Shown in pieces: positions 33,599 through 41,256 of a stretch of DNA of 51,831 nt. The notes below the pieces were generated by a model. It was given only the letters and a program-made list of their open reading frames with translations, did no database searches and had not been told where the DNA came from. Numbering within the stretch: position 1 is the first letter of the stretch; each line of letters opens with the position of its first letter. The translations under genes and the position numbers were made by a program. Source of the DNA: an uncultured Paenibacillaceae bacterium (GTDB taxonomy: Bacteria > Bacillota > Bacilli > Paenibacillales > DA-C8); assembly GCA_937957685.1 (NCBI GenBank), contig CALGAO010000142.1:1-51831 (forward strand). The letters are read 5' to 3'.

Positions 33599-34612
33599 CT
33601 GAAAAAAGATCTTAGCAGCATCCCATTGTCTGTCCTTGATCTCGCACCCATCGTCGATGGGGCCACGGCGCGCGAGGCGCTAAAGCACACGCTGGATCTG
33701 GCGCAGCATGCCGAACGCTGGGGCTATCACCGCTACTGGCTTGCGGAGCATCACAGCATGCCGGGCGTCGCCAGCTCGGCCACCTCGGTGCTGATCGGAT
33801 ACGTGGCGGGTGGAACCTCGAGGATTCGCGTCGGCTCCGGAGGCGTCATGCTGCCCAATCATGCGCCGCTCGTCATCGCCGAGCAATTCGGCACGCTGGA
33901 GACGCTGTACCCGGGCCGCATCGATCTCGGCATCGGCCGCGCACCCGGCTCCGACCAGCTCACCTCGCTGGCGCTGAGGCGCGGCGCTGGCAGCGACGGC
34001 CATGATTTCCCGGACCGGCTGGAGGAGCTCAGGACGTACTTCAACCCGTCCCGCTCTCCCTATCCGCTTCGCGTTCGGGCCGTTCCCGGCGAAGGCCTGC
34101 ATATCCCGATCTGGCTGCTCGGCTCCAGCGGGTTCAGCGCGCAGCTGGCGGCGGAACTGGGCCTGCCCTTCGCCTTCGCCAGCCATTTCGCTCCGGATTA
34201 TCTCCTGCCGGCGCTGGAATTATACCGCAGCCGCTTCAAGCCATCGGAAGACCTTGAGCGGCCTCGCGTCATGATCGGCGTGAACGTCATCGCCGCCGAC
34301 ACGGCTGTTGAAGCCGCGAGACTGGCGACTTCCCAGCTCCAGCAGTTCCTGAACCTCATTCGCGGTCGACCGGGCAAGCTTCGCCCGCCGGTCGACAGCA
34401 TGGACGATCTGTGGAGTCCGGAAGAGCGAGCGATCGTCGAGAAGCAGCTCGCCTTCACCGTCATCGGCGACAAGGCGGCCGTCCGAGACAAGCTGCAGCA
34501 GATCGTGGACTTGACCCAGGCCGACGAGATCATCGTCGGAGGGCATATATACGATCATGCGGCCCGGCTCCGCTCCTACGAACTGCTCGCCGAAGCGGTC
34601 GGCATGATCTGA
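33599..34612 (+). CDS. LLM-class flavin-dependent oxidoreductase (luciferase-like), CTG start
   Basis: The product has 337 residues if it starts at CTG 33599, which has GAGAGGAGG nine bases upstream and gives the family-typical beginning KKDLSSIPLSVLDLAPIVDG; an alternative TTG at 33626 would cut into that conserved motif and has no site. The luciferase-like monooxygenase fold is seen in RYWLAEHHSMPG, VGSGGVMLPNHAPL, ERFGTLETLYPGRIDLGIGRAPG-like motifs and a C-terminal GHIYDHAARLRSYELLA. It oxidises a small molecule with reduced FMN, perhaps supplied by the nitroreductase of the same operon. Confidence 0.9.
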   Translation: MKKDLSSIPLSVLDLAPIVDGATAREALKHTLDLAQHAERWGYHRYWLAEHHSMPGVASSATSVLIGYVAGGTSRIRVGSGGVMLPNHAPLVIAEQFGTLETLYPGRIDLGIGRAPGSDQLTSLALRRGAGSDGHDFPDRLEELRTYFNPSRSPYPLRVRAVPGEGLHIPIWLLGSSGFSAQLAAELGLPFAFASHFAPDYLLPALELYRSRFKPSEDLERPRVMIGVNVIAADTAVEAARLATSQLQQFLNLIRGRPGKLRPPVDSMDDLWSPEERAIVEKQLAFTVIGDKAAVRDKLQQIVDLTQADEIIVGGHIYDHAARLRSYELLAEAVGMI

Positions 34613-34627
34613 AGGAGGCATCATTCC

Positions 34628-35083
34628 ATGCAATCCATCCTTGGCATGTACGATCATGTCAAATGGGCGAACGCCCGCATCCTCGACGCCATCGCGCGAA
34701 CCGGAGAAGCGTCCGACTACGTCACCACGCTGCTGCATCATGTGCTGCGGGCCGAGCAGGTCTGGCTGTTGCGGTTAAAGGGGCAGGACTCCTCCCATCT
34801 GCCGCTGTGGCGGAGCAGCAGCCTGCAGGAACTGGCCGCGCTTCTGCAGGCTAATGAACAGGACTACAGCGCCTATCTCGGGAATCTGGACGAATCGCGG
34901 CTGGATCAGATGATCAGCTATCGCAATCAATCCGGCCAGCCCTTCACCACATCCGTTCGCGACATCCTCATCCATGTGGCGCTGCACGACTCCTACCATC
35001 GCGGACAGATCAATGCCGCCCTGCGCCGGGAAGGACATGAGCCGGTCAACGTGGATTACATCACCTTCGTACGGACCAGATAG
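34628..35083 (+). CDS. DinB-family protein
   Basis: The 151-residue four-helix protein has the three metal-binding histidines of the DinB/YfiT fold (HHVLRAEQVWL, and HVALHDSYHRGQI with two His). DinB proteins are often damage-inducible or thiol-transferase-like (bacillithiol or mycothiol dependent) enzymes. GAAGGAGG lies before the start and 15 bp separate it from the LLM gene, so it ends the four-gene operon. A thiol transferase would fit electrophile detoxification, but this is inference. Confidence 0.9.
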   Translation: MQSILGMYDHVKWANARILDAIARTGEASDYVTTLLHHVLRAEQVWLLRLKGQDSSHLPLWRSSSLQELAALLQANEQDYSAYLGNLDESRLDQMISYRNQSGQPFTTSVRDILIHVALHDSYHRGQINAALRREGHEPVNVDYITFVRTR

Positions 35084-35090
35084 CAGAAGC

Positions 35091-35134
35091 AGGCCCCGCC
35101 TGTCAGGACCGGGTTCCGGGATCCCTGACAGCGG
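35091..35134. terminator. Bidirectional terminator between DinB and MerR genes
   Basis: AGGCCCCGC-C-TGTCAGG and CCTGACAGCGGGGCCT form a long stem with a loop of about 11 nt (35091-35134). It lies across the MerR stop codon, so it can end transcripts from both sides; the T-runs are poor. Confidence 0.6.
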
Positions 35135-35909
35135 GGCCTTGCCATTCGTTATGGATGCCGGTATAGATGCGAACGGCATCCCGCAGGAACGCGATTGCGC
35201 CAGGCTGTTGATCAGCGAAGAAATGCGCGAACCGTTCATCGTCGACATACAGCTGGGCCAGGCCAACGTGGGCCTCCTTCCTGTAGTTCGGCCAGTAGAA
35301 GGACAGCCATTTCCGGTGAAGCTCAGCCGCTCTCTGGGCCAGCTCGCCTGCCGGGTCCCCCGTCTCATGGGCGGCCGCCAGCGTCCTCTTGAATTCGGCT
35401 TCCACTTGCTTCATTTCCTCATATTGTTCTTCAGTCATATCCAGCAGCTTCCGGTTCGCCTGATCCACGGTATCATCACCGTACTTCTGCCGGATCTCCC
35501 GGCTGTACTTGCGCTCATTGTCCTCCACCAGCTGCTTCTTGAAGCCTTCGAACTTTTGCTTGTCGCTCATCGTGATCCTCCCTTCTCTGGACGCGATCGT
35601 CATCTCCACATTGCGAATCAGCGCATCCAGCTGTTTGCGTCTGTCCATCAGCTCTGCGTGATGCCGCCGCAGTGCGGCGAGCTCGTCGAAGTCCGGAGCT
35701 CTCATGATCTCGCGGATCATCTCCAGGCTGAAGCCGAGCTCGCGGTAAAACAGGATTTGCTGCAGCCGGTCCACCTGCGTCTCACCGTAGATGCGATATC
35801 CCGATTCGGTCACCCTGGCCGGCTTCAGAAGACCGATCTCGTCATAATATCGCAGGGTTCTGGTGCTGATGCCCGCCAGGCTCGCCAGCTTCTGCACGGT
35901 ATATTCCAT
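35103..35909 (-). CDS. MerR-family regulator with TipAS antibiotic-recognition domain
   Basis: The product has 268 residues from the ATG at 35909 behind CAGGAGGTGA; the upstream ATG has no site. The MerR winged helix (YTVQKLASLAGISTRTLRYYDEIGLLKPAR...YGETQVDRLQQILFYRELGFSLEMI) is followed by a linker helix, and then a C-terminal TipAS domain (about 110-265). TipAS proteins bind thiopeptides and other multidrug ligands and activate exporter genes. It might govern nearby genes such as the chemoreceptor or the oxidoreductase operon; no MerR-type -10/-35 palindrome was found at these. Confidence 0.92.
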   Translation of the reverse strand: MEYTVQKLASLAGISTRTLRYYDEIGLLKPARVTESGYRIYGETQVDRLQQILFYRELGFSLEMIREIMRAPDFDELAALRRHHAELMDRRKQLDALIRNVEMTIASREGRITMSDKQKFEGFKKQLVEDNERKYSREIRQKYGDDTVDQANRKLLDMTEEQYEEMKQVEAEFKRTLAAAHETGDPAGELAQRAAELHRKWLSFYWPNYRKEAHVGLAQLYVDDERFAHFFADQQPGAIAFLRDAVRIYTGIHNEWQGPAVRDPGTRS

Positions 35910-36010
35910 CGCACTCACCTCCTGACACTCCTCACGATAAACGTTCACGCAACGTCAAAGTCAATGTTGGCATCAGGTTAAAAAATTCCCCCATTGCCAG
36001 CAAAACAGGA

Positions 36011-36016
36011 TATAAT
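36011..36016 (+). promoter_or_regulatory. Candidate -10 box of the chemoreceptor gene
   Basis: TATAAT at 36011-36016 lies 54 bp before the start, but no good -35 box is placed correctly. A sigma-D motif was looked for and not found convincingly. Confidence 0.3.
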
Positions 36017-36070
36017 AGAGGATATTTTGTGCAGGATCCAACAGACCACGACAACAGAAGGTGACACACA

Positions 36071-37792
36071 GTGAGAACAAGCCTCGGAACCAGATTGACC
36101 GTAACCATGGTAGCCATTATCCTGCTGTGCGGATTGATCATCTACCAGGTGAGCACCACCTCATCCAGGAATCTGGTGGAGAATACGCTGAGCGAGATCG
36201 CCCCGGAGGTGATCGAAAATGCCGCAAGCGCCATCGATATGAGCAGGTATGAGCAGTTCGTGCAGCATCCGGCAGTAAACAATTACTACTATGAGCTCAG
36301 GGACACGCTGAACGACTTCCGCCTGAAGGCCGGAGTCACATACCTTTACACGATGACGCGCACCCAGGTGAATGATACATACGAATACATCTATATGGTG
36401 GACGGTCTGCCTGTGGGCAGCGAGAACGAATCGTGGCTCGGGGAACCGGAGGAGGATATCGCTTCTTTCCCGAAGATCGTCAAGGCATTTGATGAGGGCA
36501 CCACGCAGTTCGAAATGACCTACACCGAGGAATGGGGCGGCACCCTGTCGGCTTATATGCCGCTGTTCGGACCATCCGGCGAGAACATCGGGATCATCGG
36601 CGCGGATATCGACGTGACCGCAGCATACGAGGAGATGAACGCGAGCAAACGCAAGCTGCTTGTCTTCATCTTTGGCGCAGCCATGATCATCAGCGTCCTG
36701 ATCTTCGCGTATATCCATTATTCGCTCAGGCCGCTCAAGAAGCTGGTCCGTCATGTGGAACGCATGGGCACCGGTGATCTGACCGCCAGCATCAGCATGC
36801 GCCGCATGGACGAGATCGGCTATCTGGCGAATACGATCAACACGATGCAGCACAGTGTGCGCGACATGATCCGCAACATCTTGCAGACGGCCGAGTCCGT
36901 CAGCGATCAGAGCGCAGACCTGAACCAGTCCTCTCAGGAGGTCAAGCAGATCAACACACAGATCGCTGCGACGATGGAGCAATTGGGGTTGGGGGCGGAC
37001 AGTCAGGCGGCGACGCTGGGGACCTTGGCTAGGGATATGAACCTGCTCGGCGTCCGGATCGAAGAAGCCAACCGGCTGGGCGGCGAGATTGCCGACCAGT
37101 CGTCGGATATTCATGGGCTCGCCGTGGAGGGAGCCCGTCTGATGGATGAGTCTCTGACGCAGATGCGTCAGATCAACCGGACGATGAAGGAAGCGGTGGA
37201 TAAAGTCTACCAGCTGGACAGTCAGGCGGATGAGATCTCCTCGCTCGTCGACGCGATCCGCAAGATCTCGGATCAGACGAATCTGCTGGCGCTGAACGCT
37301 TCGATCGAAGCGGCGCGTGCAGGCGAGCATGGCGCCGGCTTCCAGGTCGTGGCCGGGGAGATCCGGAAGCTGTCGGAACAGGTGGCGGGCGCCGTGCGGG
37401 ATATCACGTCGATCGTCGATCATATCCAGCAGGATACGAAGGCGGTGGTGCAATCCCTGAATCATGGATATGGGGAGCTGCGGCAGGGCAGCGAACAGAT
37501 CGGGGCCACCGGCAAGGCATTCTACACGATCACAGCCGCGATCTCCGATGTGTCGGACAAGATCAGCTCCATCACCGGCACGTTGCAGGAGATTAACCGA
37601 AGATCGTCGGATACGATCGCGGCGATCGATCAGGTGGCGGAGGTATCCGCGACCACCGCCGCCGGCGTGGAGCAAACCTCGGCCTCCGTGGAAGAAGCCT
37701 CTTCGTCCATGGAGCAGGTGGCGAAGAGCGCCGAGCATCTGGCGAAGCTGGCCGAGATGCTGGAGGACCAGGTGAAGAAATTCAAGATCTAA
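36071..37792 (+). CDS. Methyl-accepting chemotaxis protein
   Basis: The product has 573 residues from the GTG at 36071 (AAGGTGA site). It is anchored by one helix near 10-30 and a second near 195-215, which enclose an extracellular sensing region of the Cache type (YLYTMTRTQVNDTYEYIYMVDG, GIIGADIDVTAAYEEM). A HAMP linker (about 217-270) leads into the signalling helices, with the conserved hairpin DQTNLLALNASIEAARAGEHGAGFQVVAGEIRKLSEQ. It would sense a small ligand and drive CheA. There is no CheA/CheW nearby. The Cache ligand cannot be read from sequence. Confidence 0.95.
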   Translation: MRTSLGTRLTVTMVAIILLCGLIIYQVSTTSSRNLVENTLSEIAPEVIENAASAIDMSRYEQFVQHPAVNNYYYELRDTLNDFRLKAGVTYLYTMTRTQVNDTYEYIYMVDGLPVGSENESWLGEPEEDIASFPKIVKAFDEGTTQFEMTYTEEWGGTLSAYMPLFGPSGENIGIIGADIDVTAAYEEMNASKRKLLVFIFGAAMIISVLIFAYIHYSLRPLKKLVRHVERMGTGDLTASISMRRMDEIGYLANTINTMQHSVRDMIRNILQTAESVSDQSADLNQSSQEVKQINTQIAATMEQLGLGADSQAATLGTLARDMNLLGVRIEEANRLGGEIADQSSDIHGLAVEGARLMDESLTQMRQINRTMKEAVDKVYQLDSQADEISSLVDAIRKISDQTNLLALNASIEAARAGEHGAGFQVVAGEIRKLSEQVAGAVRDITSIVDHIQQDTKAVVQSLNHGYGELRQGSEQIGATGKAFYTITAAISDVSDKISSITGTLQEINRRSSDTIAAIDQVAEVSATTAAGVEQTSASVEEASSSMEQVAKSAEHLAKLAEMLEDQVKKFKI

Positions 37793-37800
37793 AGATCAAA

Positions 37801-37836
37801 CGACGGTGTCCCGAGCCGGGATCACCGTCGTTTTTT
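37801..37836 (+). terminator. Terminator of the chemoreceptor gene
   Basis: CGACGGTG and CACCGTCG form an 8-bp perfect stem and are followed by TTTTTT (37831-37836). Confidence 0.9.
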
Positions 37837-37937
37837 CTGGTGCGTTTGTTTGTGGTGCGTTTGTTTGCAGGGAAGATAAGCAAAATAAAAAGGCCCTGTT
37901 TCCATCGGTTGTTGCTGATGATCGGGTGGCCTGAAGC

Positions 37938-38101
37938 TAACGGAACGTGTTATTCAACCATTTCAGGCGCGTTCAGCGCCCAAAGTCATCCAATAGCACA
38001 CTGACGTTCCGTTAGCCTGGAGACTATGTTCAATATGCCACCAATAGCGAATCGACGTTCCGTTACGGTGGGAAGGCTGGTCTCCCGTTCCTTCCTCCGG
38101 C
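37938..38101. repeat. Family C repeat, copy 2 (direct pair plus an inverted copy)
   Basis: CGTTCCGTT occurs at 38005-38013 and 38056-38064, exactly 51 bp apart, with CAATAGCACACTGA and CAATAGCGAATCGA upstream. An inverted copy (AACGGAACG) lies at 37939-37947. The downstream end GTGGGAAGG / CCTTCCTCC resembles the stem of copy 1. It fills the gap between the chemoreceptor terminator and the tRNA terminator. Confidence 0.85.
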
Positions 38102-38133
38102 CACTCGCAACAATGAAGAGAAAACAGCGCATG

Positions 38134-38164
38134 AAAAAACCTGCCCCTCACCGAGTGGCAGGTT
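38134..38164 (-). terminator. Terminator of tRNA-Thr
   Basis: On the minus strand AACCTGCC and GGCAGGTT form an 8-bp stem with T6 after it, about 10 bp downstream of the tRNA. Confidence 0.88.
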
Positions 38165-38172
38165 GTCCAGTA

Positions 38173-38245
38173 TGCTGATGAGAGGACTCGAACCTCCGAC
38201 CTACGCATTACGAGTGCGTTGCTCTACCAGCTGAGCTACATCAGC
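38173..38245 (-). tRNA. tRNA-Thr (anticodon CGU)
   Basis: The 73-nt sequence folds as a standard cloverleaf: acceptor GCTGATG / CATCAGC with discriminator A, D arm AGCTCAGCTGGTAGAGC, anticodon loop with CGT within GCACTCGTAATGC, and T loop GGTTCGAGTCC. The 3' CCA is not encoded. It decodes ACG. It is a single tRNA gene with its own terminator. Confidence 0.96.
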
Positions 38246-38419
38246 AAAACCCTCAACGAATATTATTTATAACACGTTTCTCACGGCGATTCAAGTACCT
38301 GGACGAAAAATTTACGATGTAATTTATGTCTATTTCCCAGTTGTTGATAAACCCTCGACTCAGAACCCATTATAAGGTTGACCAACCACAAATCGTATCA
38401 ACCTCCATCTCCACATGCC

Positions 38420-38448
38420 TTGCCCCATTCACTCATCCGTGGTATGAT
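38420..38448 (+). promoter_or_regulatory. Promoter of the AbrB-ABC operon
   Basis: TTGCCC (38420-38425) and TATGAT (38443-38448) are 17 bp apart. A nearer TATAAT (38470-38475) would start the transcript inside the ribosome site and is less likely. Confidence 0.6.
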
Positions 38449-38492
38449 TAGTCACACCAGTTATACTTGTATAATAAGGAGGAATGGTATGA

Positions 38493-38726
38493 ATGAACGA
38501 CCAAAATCAAAGTCGGCAAGGCAAACACATATTCGGCTTGGTCAAAGTAGGCACCAAAGGGCAGATCGTCATCCCGAAAGAAGCACGGGAGCTGTTCAAT
38601 ATCCAGCCCGGCGATCAACTGATGCTGATCGGCGATGAAGCGTCAGGCTTGGCCATCATAACCAATGAACAGCTCAACCGGCATTTCCTCAACATCCTGC
38701 GCGACAAGGGAGAGCTTCAGCCATGA
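38493..38726 (+). CDS. AbrB/SpoVT-type transcriptional regulator
   Basis: The 77-residue product has the swapped-hairpin AbrB fold (VKVGTKGQIVIPKEARELFNIQPGDQLMLIGDEASGLAII), with AAGGAGG ten bases upstream of the ATG. AbrB-like proteins bind DNA as dimers or tetramers and control transition-state or antimicrobial genes. Its stop overlaps the next start (ATGA), so it is in one operon with the ABC transporter, a frequent pairing in which the regulator controls its own efflux pump. No operator was identified. Confidence 0.9.
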   Translation: MNDQNQSRQGKHIFGLVKVGTKGQIVIPKEARELFNIQPGDQLMLIGDEASGLAIITNEQLNRHFLNILRDKGELQP

Positions 38727-39469
38727 CGGCCCCGATCGCAGTGCGAACCAACCGTCTCACGAAAACCTACGGCACGAAAACCGCAGTGGATGATCTGAAC
38801 CTGACGATCTTCGATGGGGAGTTGTTTGCGCTGCTCGGCGTCAATGGAGCGGGCAAGACGACGACGATCAAGATGTTGTCCTGCCTTGTCGCTCCGACTT
38901 CCGGTGACGCGACGTTGCTGGGAGACAGCATCGTATCCAATCCTCAAGCGGTGAAAGCGAAGATCAACGTCTCGCCGCAGGAAACAGCCGTCGCCCGCAA
39001 TCTGAGCGTCAGGGAGAATCTCGAGCTGATCGCCGGCATCTACGGCTTCGACCGGAAAACCTCGAGAGAGAAGGCGAACGACATGATCGCCGTCTTCAGC
39101 CTGGAGGAGGTCGCTGACGCGAAGGCCCATACATTGTCCGGCGGCATGCAGAGGCGGCTAAGCATCGGCATGGCGCTCATCACGGATCCGAGGATCCTGT
39201 TCCTGGACGAGCCGACCCTCGGCCTCGACGTTCTCGCGCGCAGGGAGCTTTGGAGCGTGATCGACAGGCTCAAGGGCAAGATCACGATCATCCTGACGAC
39301 GCACTATATGGAGGAAGCAGTTGCCCTGTCGGACCGCATCGGCATCATGGCCAGGGGCCGTCTGAAGGCCGCAGGCACAGCCGATGAGTTGATGCGATTG
39401 GCCGGTACGGACAGCTTTGAAGATGCCTTCGTGGCGCTTGCCACAGACCAGGAGGTGATCAGCAGATGA
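38723..39469 (+). CDS. ABC transporter ATP-binding protein
   Basis: The 248-residue ATPase has Walker A GVNGAGKTT, Q-loop Q in VSPQETAVARNLS, signature LSGGMQRR, Walker B ILFLDEPTLGLD and the H-loop TTHYMEEA. It is of the DrrA/CcmA type that pairs with ABC-2 permeases for drug, lipid or peptide export. ATGA overlap on both sides couples it to the AbrB regulator and the permease. Confidence 0.95.
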   Translation: MTAPIAVRTNRLTKTYGTKTAVDDLNLTIFDGELFALLGVNGAGKTTTIKMLSCLVAPTSGDATLLGDSIVSNPQAVKAKINVSPQETAVARNLSVRENLELIAGIYGFDRKTSREKANDMIAVFSLEEVADAKAHTLSGGMQRRLSIGMALITDPRILFLDEPTLGLDVLARRELWSVIDRLKGKITIILTTHYMEEAVALSDRIGIMARGRLKAAGTADELMRLAGTDSFEDAFVALATDQEVISR

Positions 39470-40206
39470 GTGCCACTCTCGTCTTCGCCTCGCGCAACCA
39501 CAAGGAGATCCTGCGGGATCGCCTCAACCTGATGTTCGGGATCGGCTTTCCGGTGATCCTGCTGCTGCTCCTGTCGGCGATCCAGGCGAATATTCCCGTC
39601 ACCATGTTCGAGATCGGCCAGCTTACCTCGGGGATTGCGGTCTTCGGCCTGTCGTTCATCTCCCTGTTCGCCGGGTTGCTGATCGCCAAGGATCGATCCA
39701 CCTCTTTCCTGCTCAGGCTGTTCTCTTCGCCGCTCACCTCGTCGAACTACATCCTGGGCTACACGGTGCCGCTCATCCCGATGGCGATCGGACAGATCCT
39801 GGTCTGTCTGATCACCGCCGTGTGCCTCGGTCTGGACATCACCGTTCACGTCCTGACGACGATCCTCGTGCTGCTGCCAGCCGCCCTCCTGTTTATCGGC
39901 ATCGGCCTGCTGTGCGGCAGCCTGCTGAACGACAAGCAGGTTGGTGGCGTATGCGGAGCCCTGCTCACGAATCTGAGCGCCTGGCTAAGCGGCACCTGGT
40001 TCGACGTCCGTCTTGTCGGCGGTTGGTTCGAGAAGCTGGCCTATGCCCTGCCCTTCGCCCGTTCGGTTGAAGCCGGACGAGCCGCGCTGGCCGGAGATTA
40101 TGCCGCCATCTTCCCGCACCTGTGGATCGTGATCGCCTATGCCGCCGTCGTGCTGATCGCCGCGATCCTCGTCTTCCGTCGCCGTATGAATGGCGACAAG
40201 ACCTGA
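39466..40206 (+). CDS. ABC-2-type transporter permease
   Basis: The 246-residue membrane protein has about six helices, such as IGFPVILLLLLSAIQANI, IAVFGLSFISLFAGLLIA and LWIVIAYAAVVLIAAILVF, typical of ABC-2 permeases. It forms the membrane part of the exporter with the upstream ATPase. The substrate is unknown. A GC-rich hairpin follows it. Confidence 0.93.
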   Translation: MSATLVFASRNHKEILRDRLNLMFGIGFPVILLLLLSAIQANIPVTMFEIGQLTSGIAVFGLSFISLFAGLLIAKDRSTSFLLRLFSSPLTSSNYILGYTVPLIPMAIGQILVCLITAVCLGLDITVHVLTTILVLLPAALLFIGIGLLCGSLLNDKQVGGVCGALLTNLSAWLSGTWFDVRLVGGWFEKLAYALPFARSVEAGRAALAGDYAAIFPHLWIVIAYAAVVLIAAILVFRRRMNGDKT

Positions 40207-40216
40207 TACGGATGAA

Positions 40217-40244
40217 GGCGTATGCTCGCGCATACGCCCCTTTA
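40217..40244 (+). terminator. Terminator of the AbrB-ABC operon
   Basis: GGCGTATGC and GCATACGCC form a 9-bp perfect stem with a 4-nt loop, followed by CCTTTAT. Confidence 0.75.
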
Positions 40245-40369
40245 TCCTGTTGCCGGTTCTCTCACCTCCCGGCTATGCCATGATCCTCATTCGTTTGCCT
40301 CTCGCACTCATTCCTGTGAGCTGTACGATCATCTCCCCATGATAATCGGGTAACCGCTTTCCGATCCGT

Positions 40370-40537
40370 TCATGCGTCTTCCCAATGGCTCTTGAAAGAC
40401 AGATCAGTGCTCGACTGCTCCGGATATCCGCTTTTTTCCCTGCATGTTGCGCATGTCGAATAATGAATAATCACCTTCTCCGCATCATACACTTCAATAT
40501 CCTCGTCACATACCCGACACTTGATCAGACCGAGCAT
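40370..40537 (-). CDS. SR1P-like small zinc-ribbon peptide (GapA-binding family)
   Basis: The 55-residue product starts at the ATG at 40537 with GGAGGG six bases upstream. It begins MLGLIKCRVCDEDIEVYDAE, followed by KVIIHYSTCATC, which matches the pattern of Bacillus SR1P (MGTIVCxxC...DDEKVTTLYGTC). The two CxxC pairs suggest a zinc ribbon. SR1P in B. subtilis is encoded by the dual-function sRNA SR1 and binds glyceraldehyde-3-phosphate dehydrogenase A. Here the peptide is somewhat longer than the usual 39-42 residues. It has its own promoter (TTGAAT, 16 bp, TAATAT, at 40641-40668) and a 5' leader of about 100 nt, so the transcript may also act as a regulatory RNA. This last point is inference. 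Confidence 0.65.
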   Translation of the reverse strand: MLGLIKCRVCDEDIEVYDAEKVIIHYSTCATCREKSGYPEQSSTDLSFKSHWEDA

Positions 40538-40640
40538 CCAACACCCTCCCAGGTTTGATTTGCGAGTGGTGATCGTCAGGTCGATGAATTGCATATTTTT
40601 TACTTAATTAATATTCCTTAATCACCGTCTCTATTCATAT

Positions 40641-40668
40641 ATATTACACATTATTTCGATAAATTCAA
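40641..40668 (-). promoter_or_regulatory. Probable promoter of the SR1P-like gene
   Basis: On the minus strand, TTGAAT (40663-40668) and TAATAT (40641-40646) are 16 bp apart in an AT-rich stretch. Nothing else is recognisable between 40670 and the LysM gene. Confidence 0.5.
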
Positions 40669-40842
40669 GATATATTGCGTCCTAATTTAAAATTGTACAT
40701 ACTACATGAAAAATACTGCCCATCCCCCCTCCCGATTTTCTCCCCCTATTGGGCCATCTCCCATACGGACGAATGAGGATAGGCATATACATGCATCGTG
40801 CGCACAACTGTACAGATCAACATCGACGGAGGAGGGACAGGA

Positions 40843-41166
40843 ATGAATTATACGATACGACCCGGGGATACATTGTGGTCGATCGCCAACCGATTCGGGG
40901 TTTCGCTCCAGGCGCTGATGCAGGCGAACGGCATCACCGACCCGGCCGCCATCTATGTGGGCCAGACGATCTACATCCCGACGACCGGCGGTGCCTTCCC
41001 GCCTTTCCCCGGACCCGGTCCAGGGCCGGCGCCAGGTCCAGGTGCGGGGATCAACCAGCGGCTGGATCGGCTCGAACGCGAGCAGAACCAGCTGCAGAGG
41101 CAGATCAATCAGCTGGGTCGGCGGATCGATCAGCTGGAGGCAAGAGTCAGAAGGCTGGAGAGATAA
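40843..41166 (+). CDS. Short LysM-domain protein with coiled-coil tail
   Basis: The product has 107 residues from the ATG at 40843, which has GGAGGAGGGA upstream; an ATG further up lies outside this site. One LysM domain (MNYTIRPGDTLWSIANRFG...VGQTIYIPTTGG, residues 1-50) binds peptidoglycan or chitin-like glycans. A Pro/Gly spacer (about 51-68) leads to a heptad coiled coil (about 70-107, LDRLEREQNQLQRQINQL). There is no signal peptide, as in many spore-coat LysM proteins that are made in the mother cell. Spore localisation is an inference. Confidence 0.85.
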   Translation: MNYTIRPGDTLWSIANRFGVSLQALMQANGITDPAAIYVGQTIYIPTTGGAFPPFPGPGPGPAPGPGAGINQRLDRLEREQNQLQRQINQLGRRIDQLEARVRRLER

Positions 41167-41189
41167 GGGCAGCAAGCCATGTGAACAGC

Positions 41190-41223
41190 AAGACGGTGCA
41201 GGATCATCTCCTTGCACCGTCTT
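41190..41223. terminator. Bidirectional terminator after the LysM gene
   Basis: AAGACGGTGCA and TGCACCGTCTT form a perfect 11-bp stem with a 12-nt loop between two convergent genes. There is no long T-run on either side. Confidence 0.65.
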
Positions 41224-41256
41224 GTCGTGTTGCCCATCTGTTGTCCGGTCGCCGTA

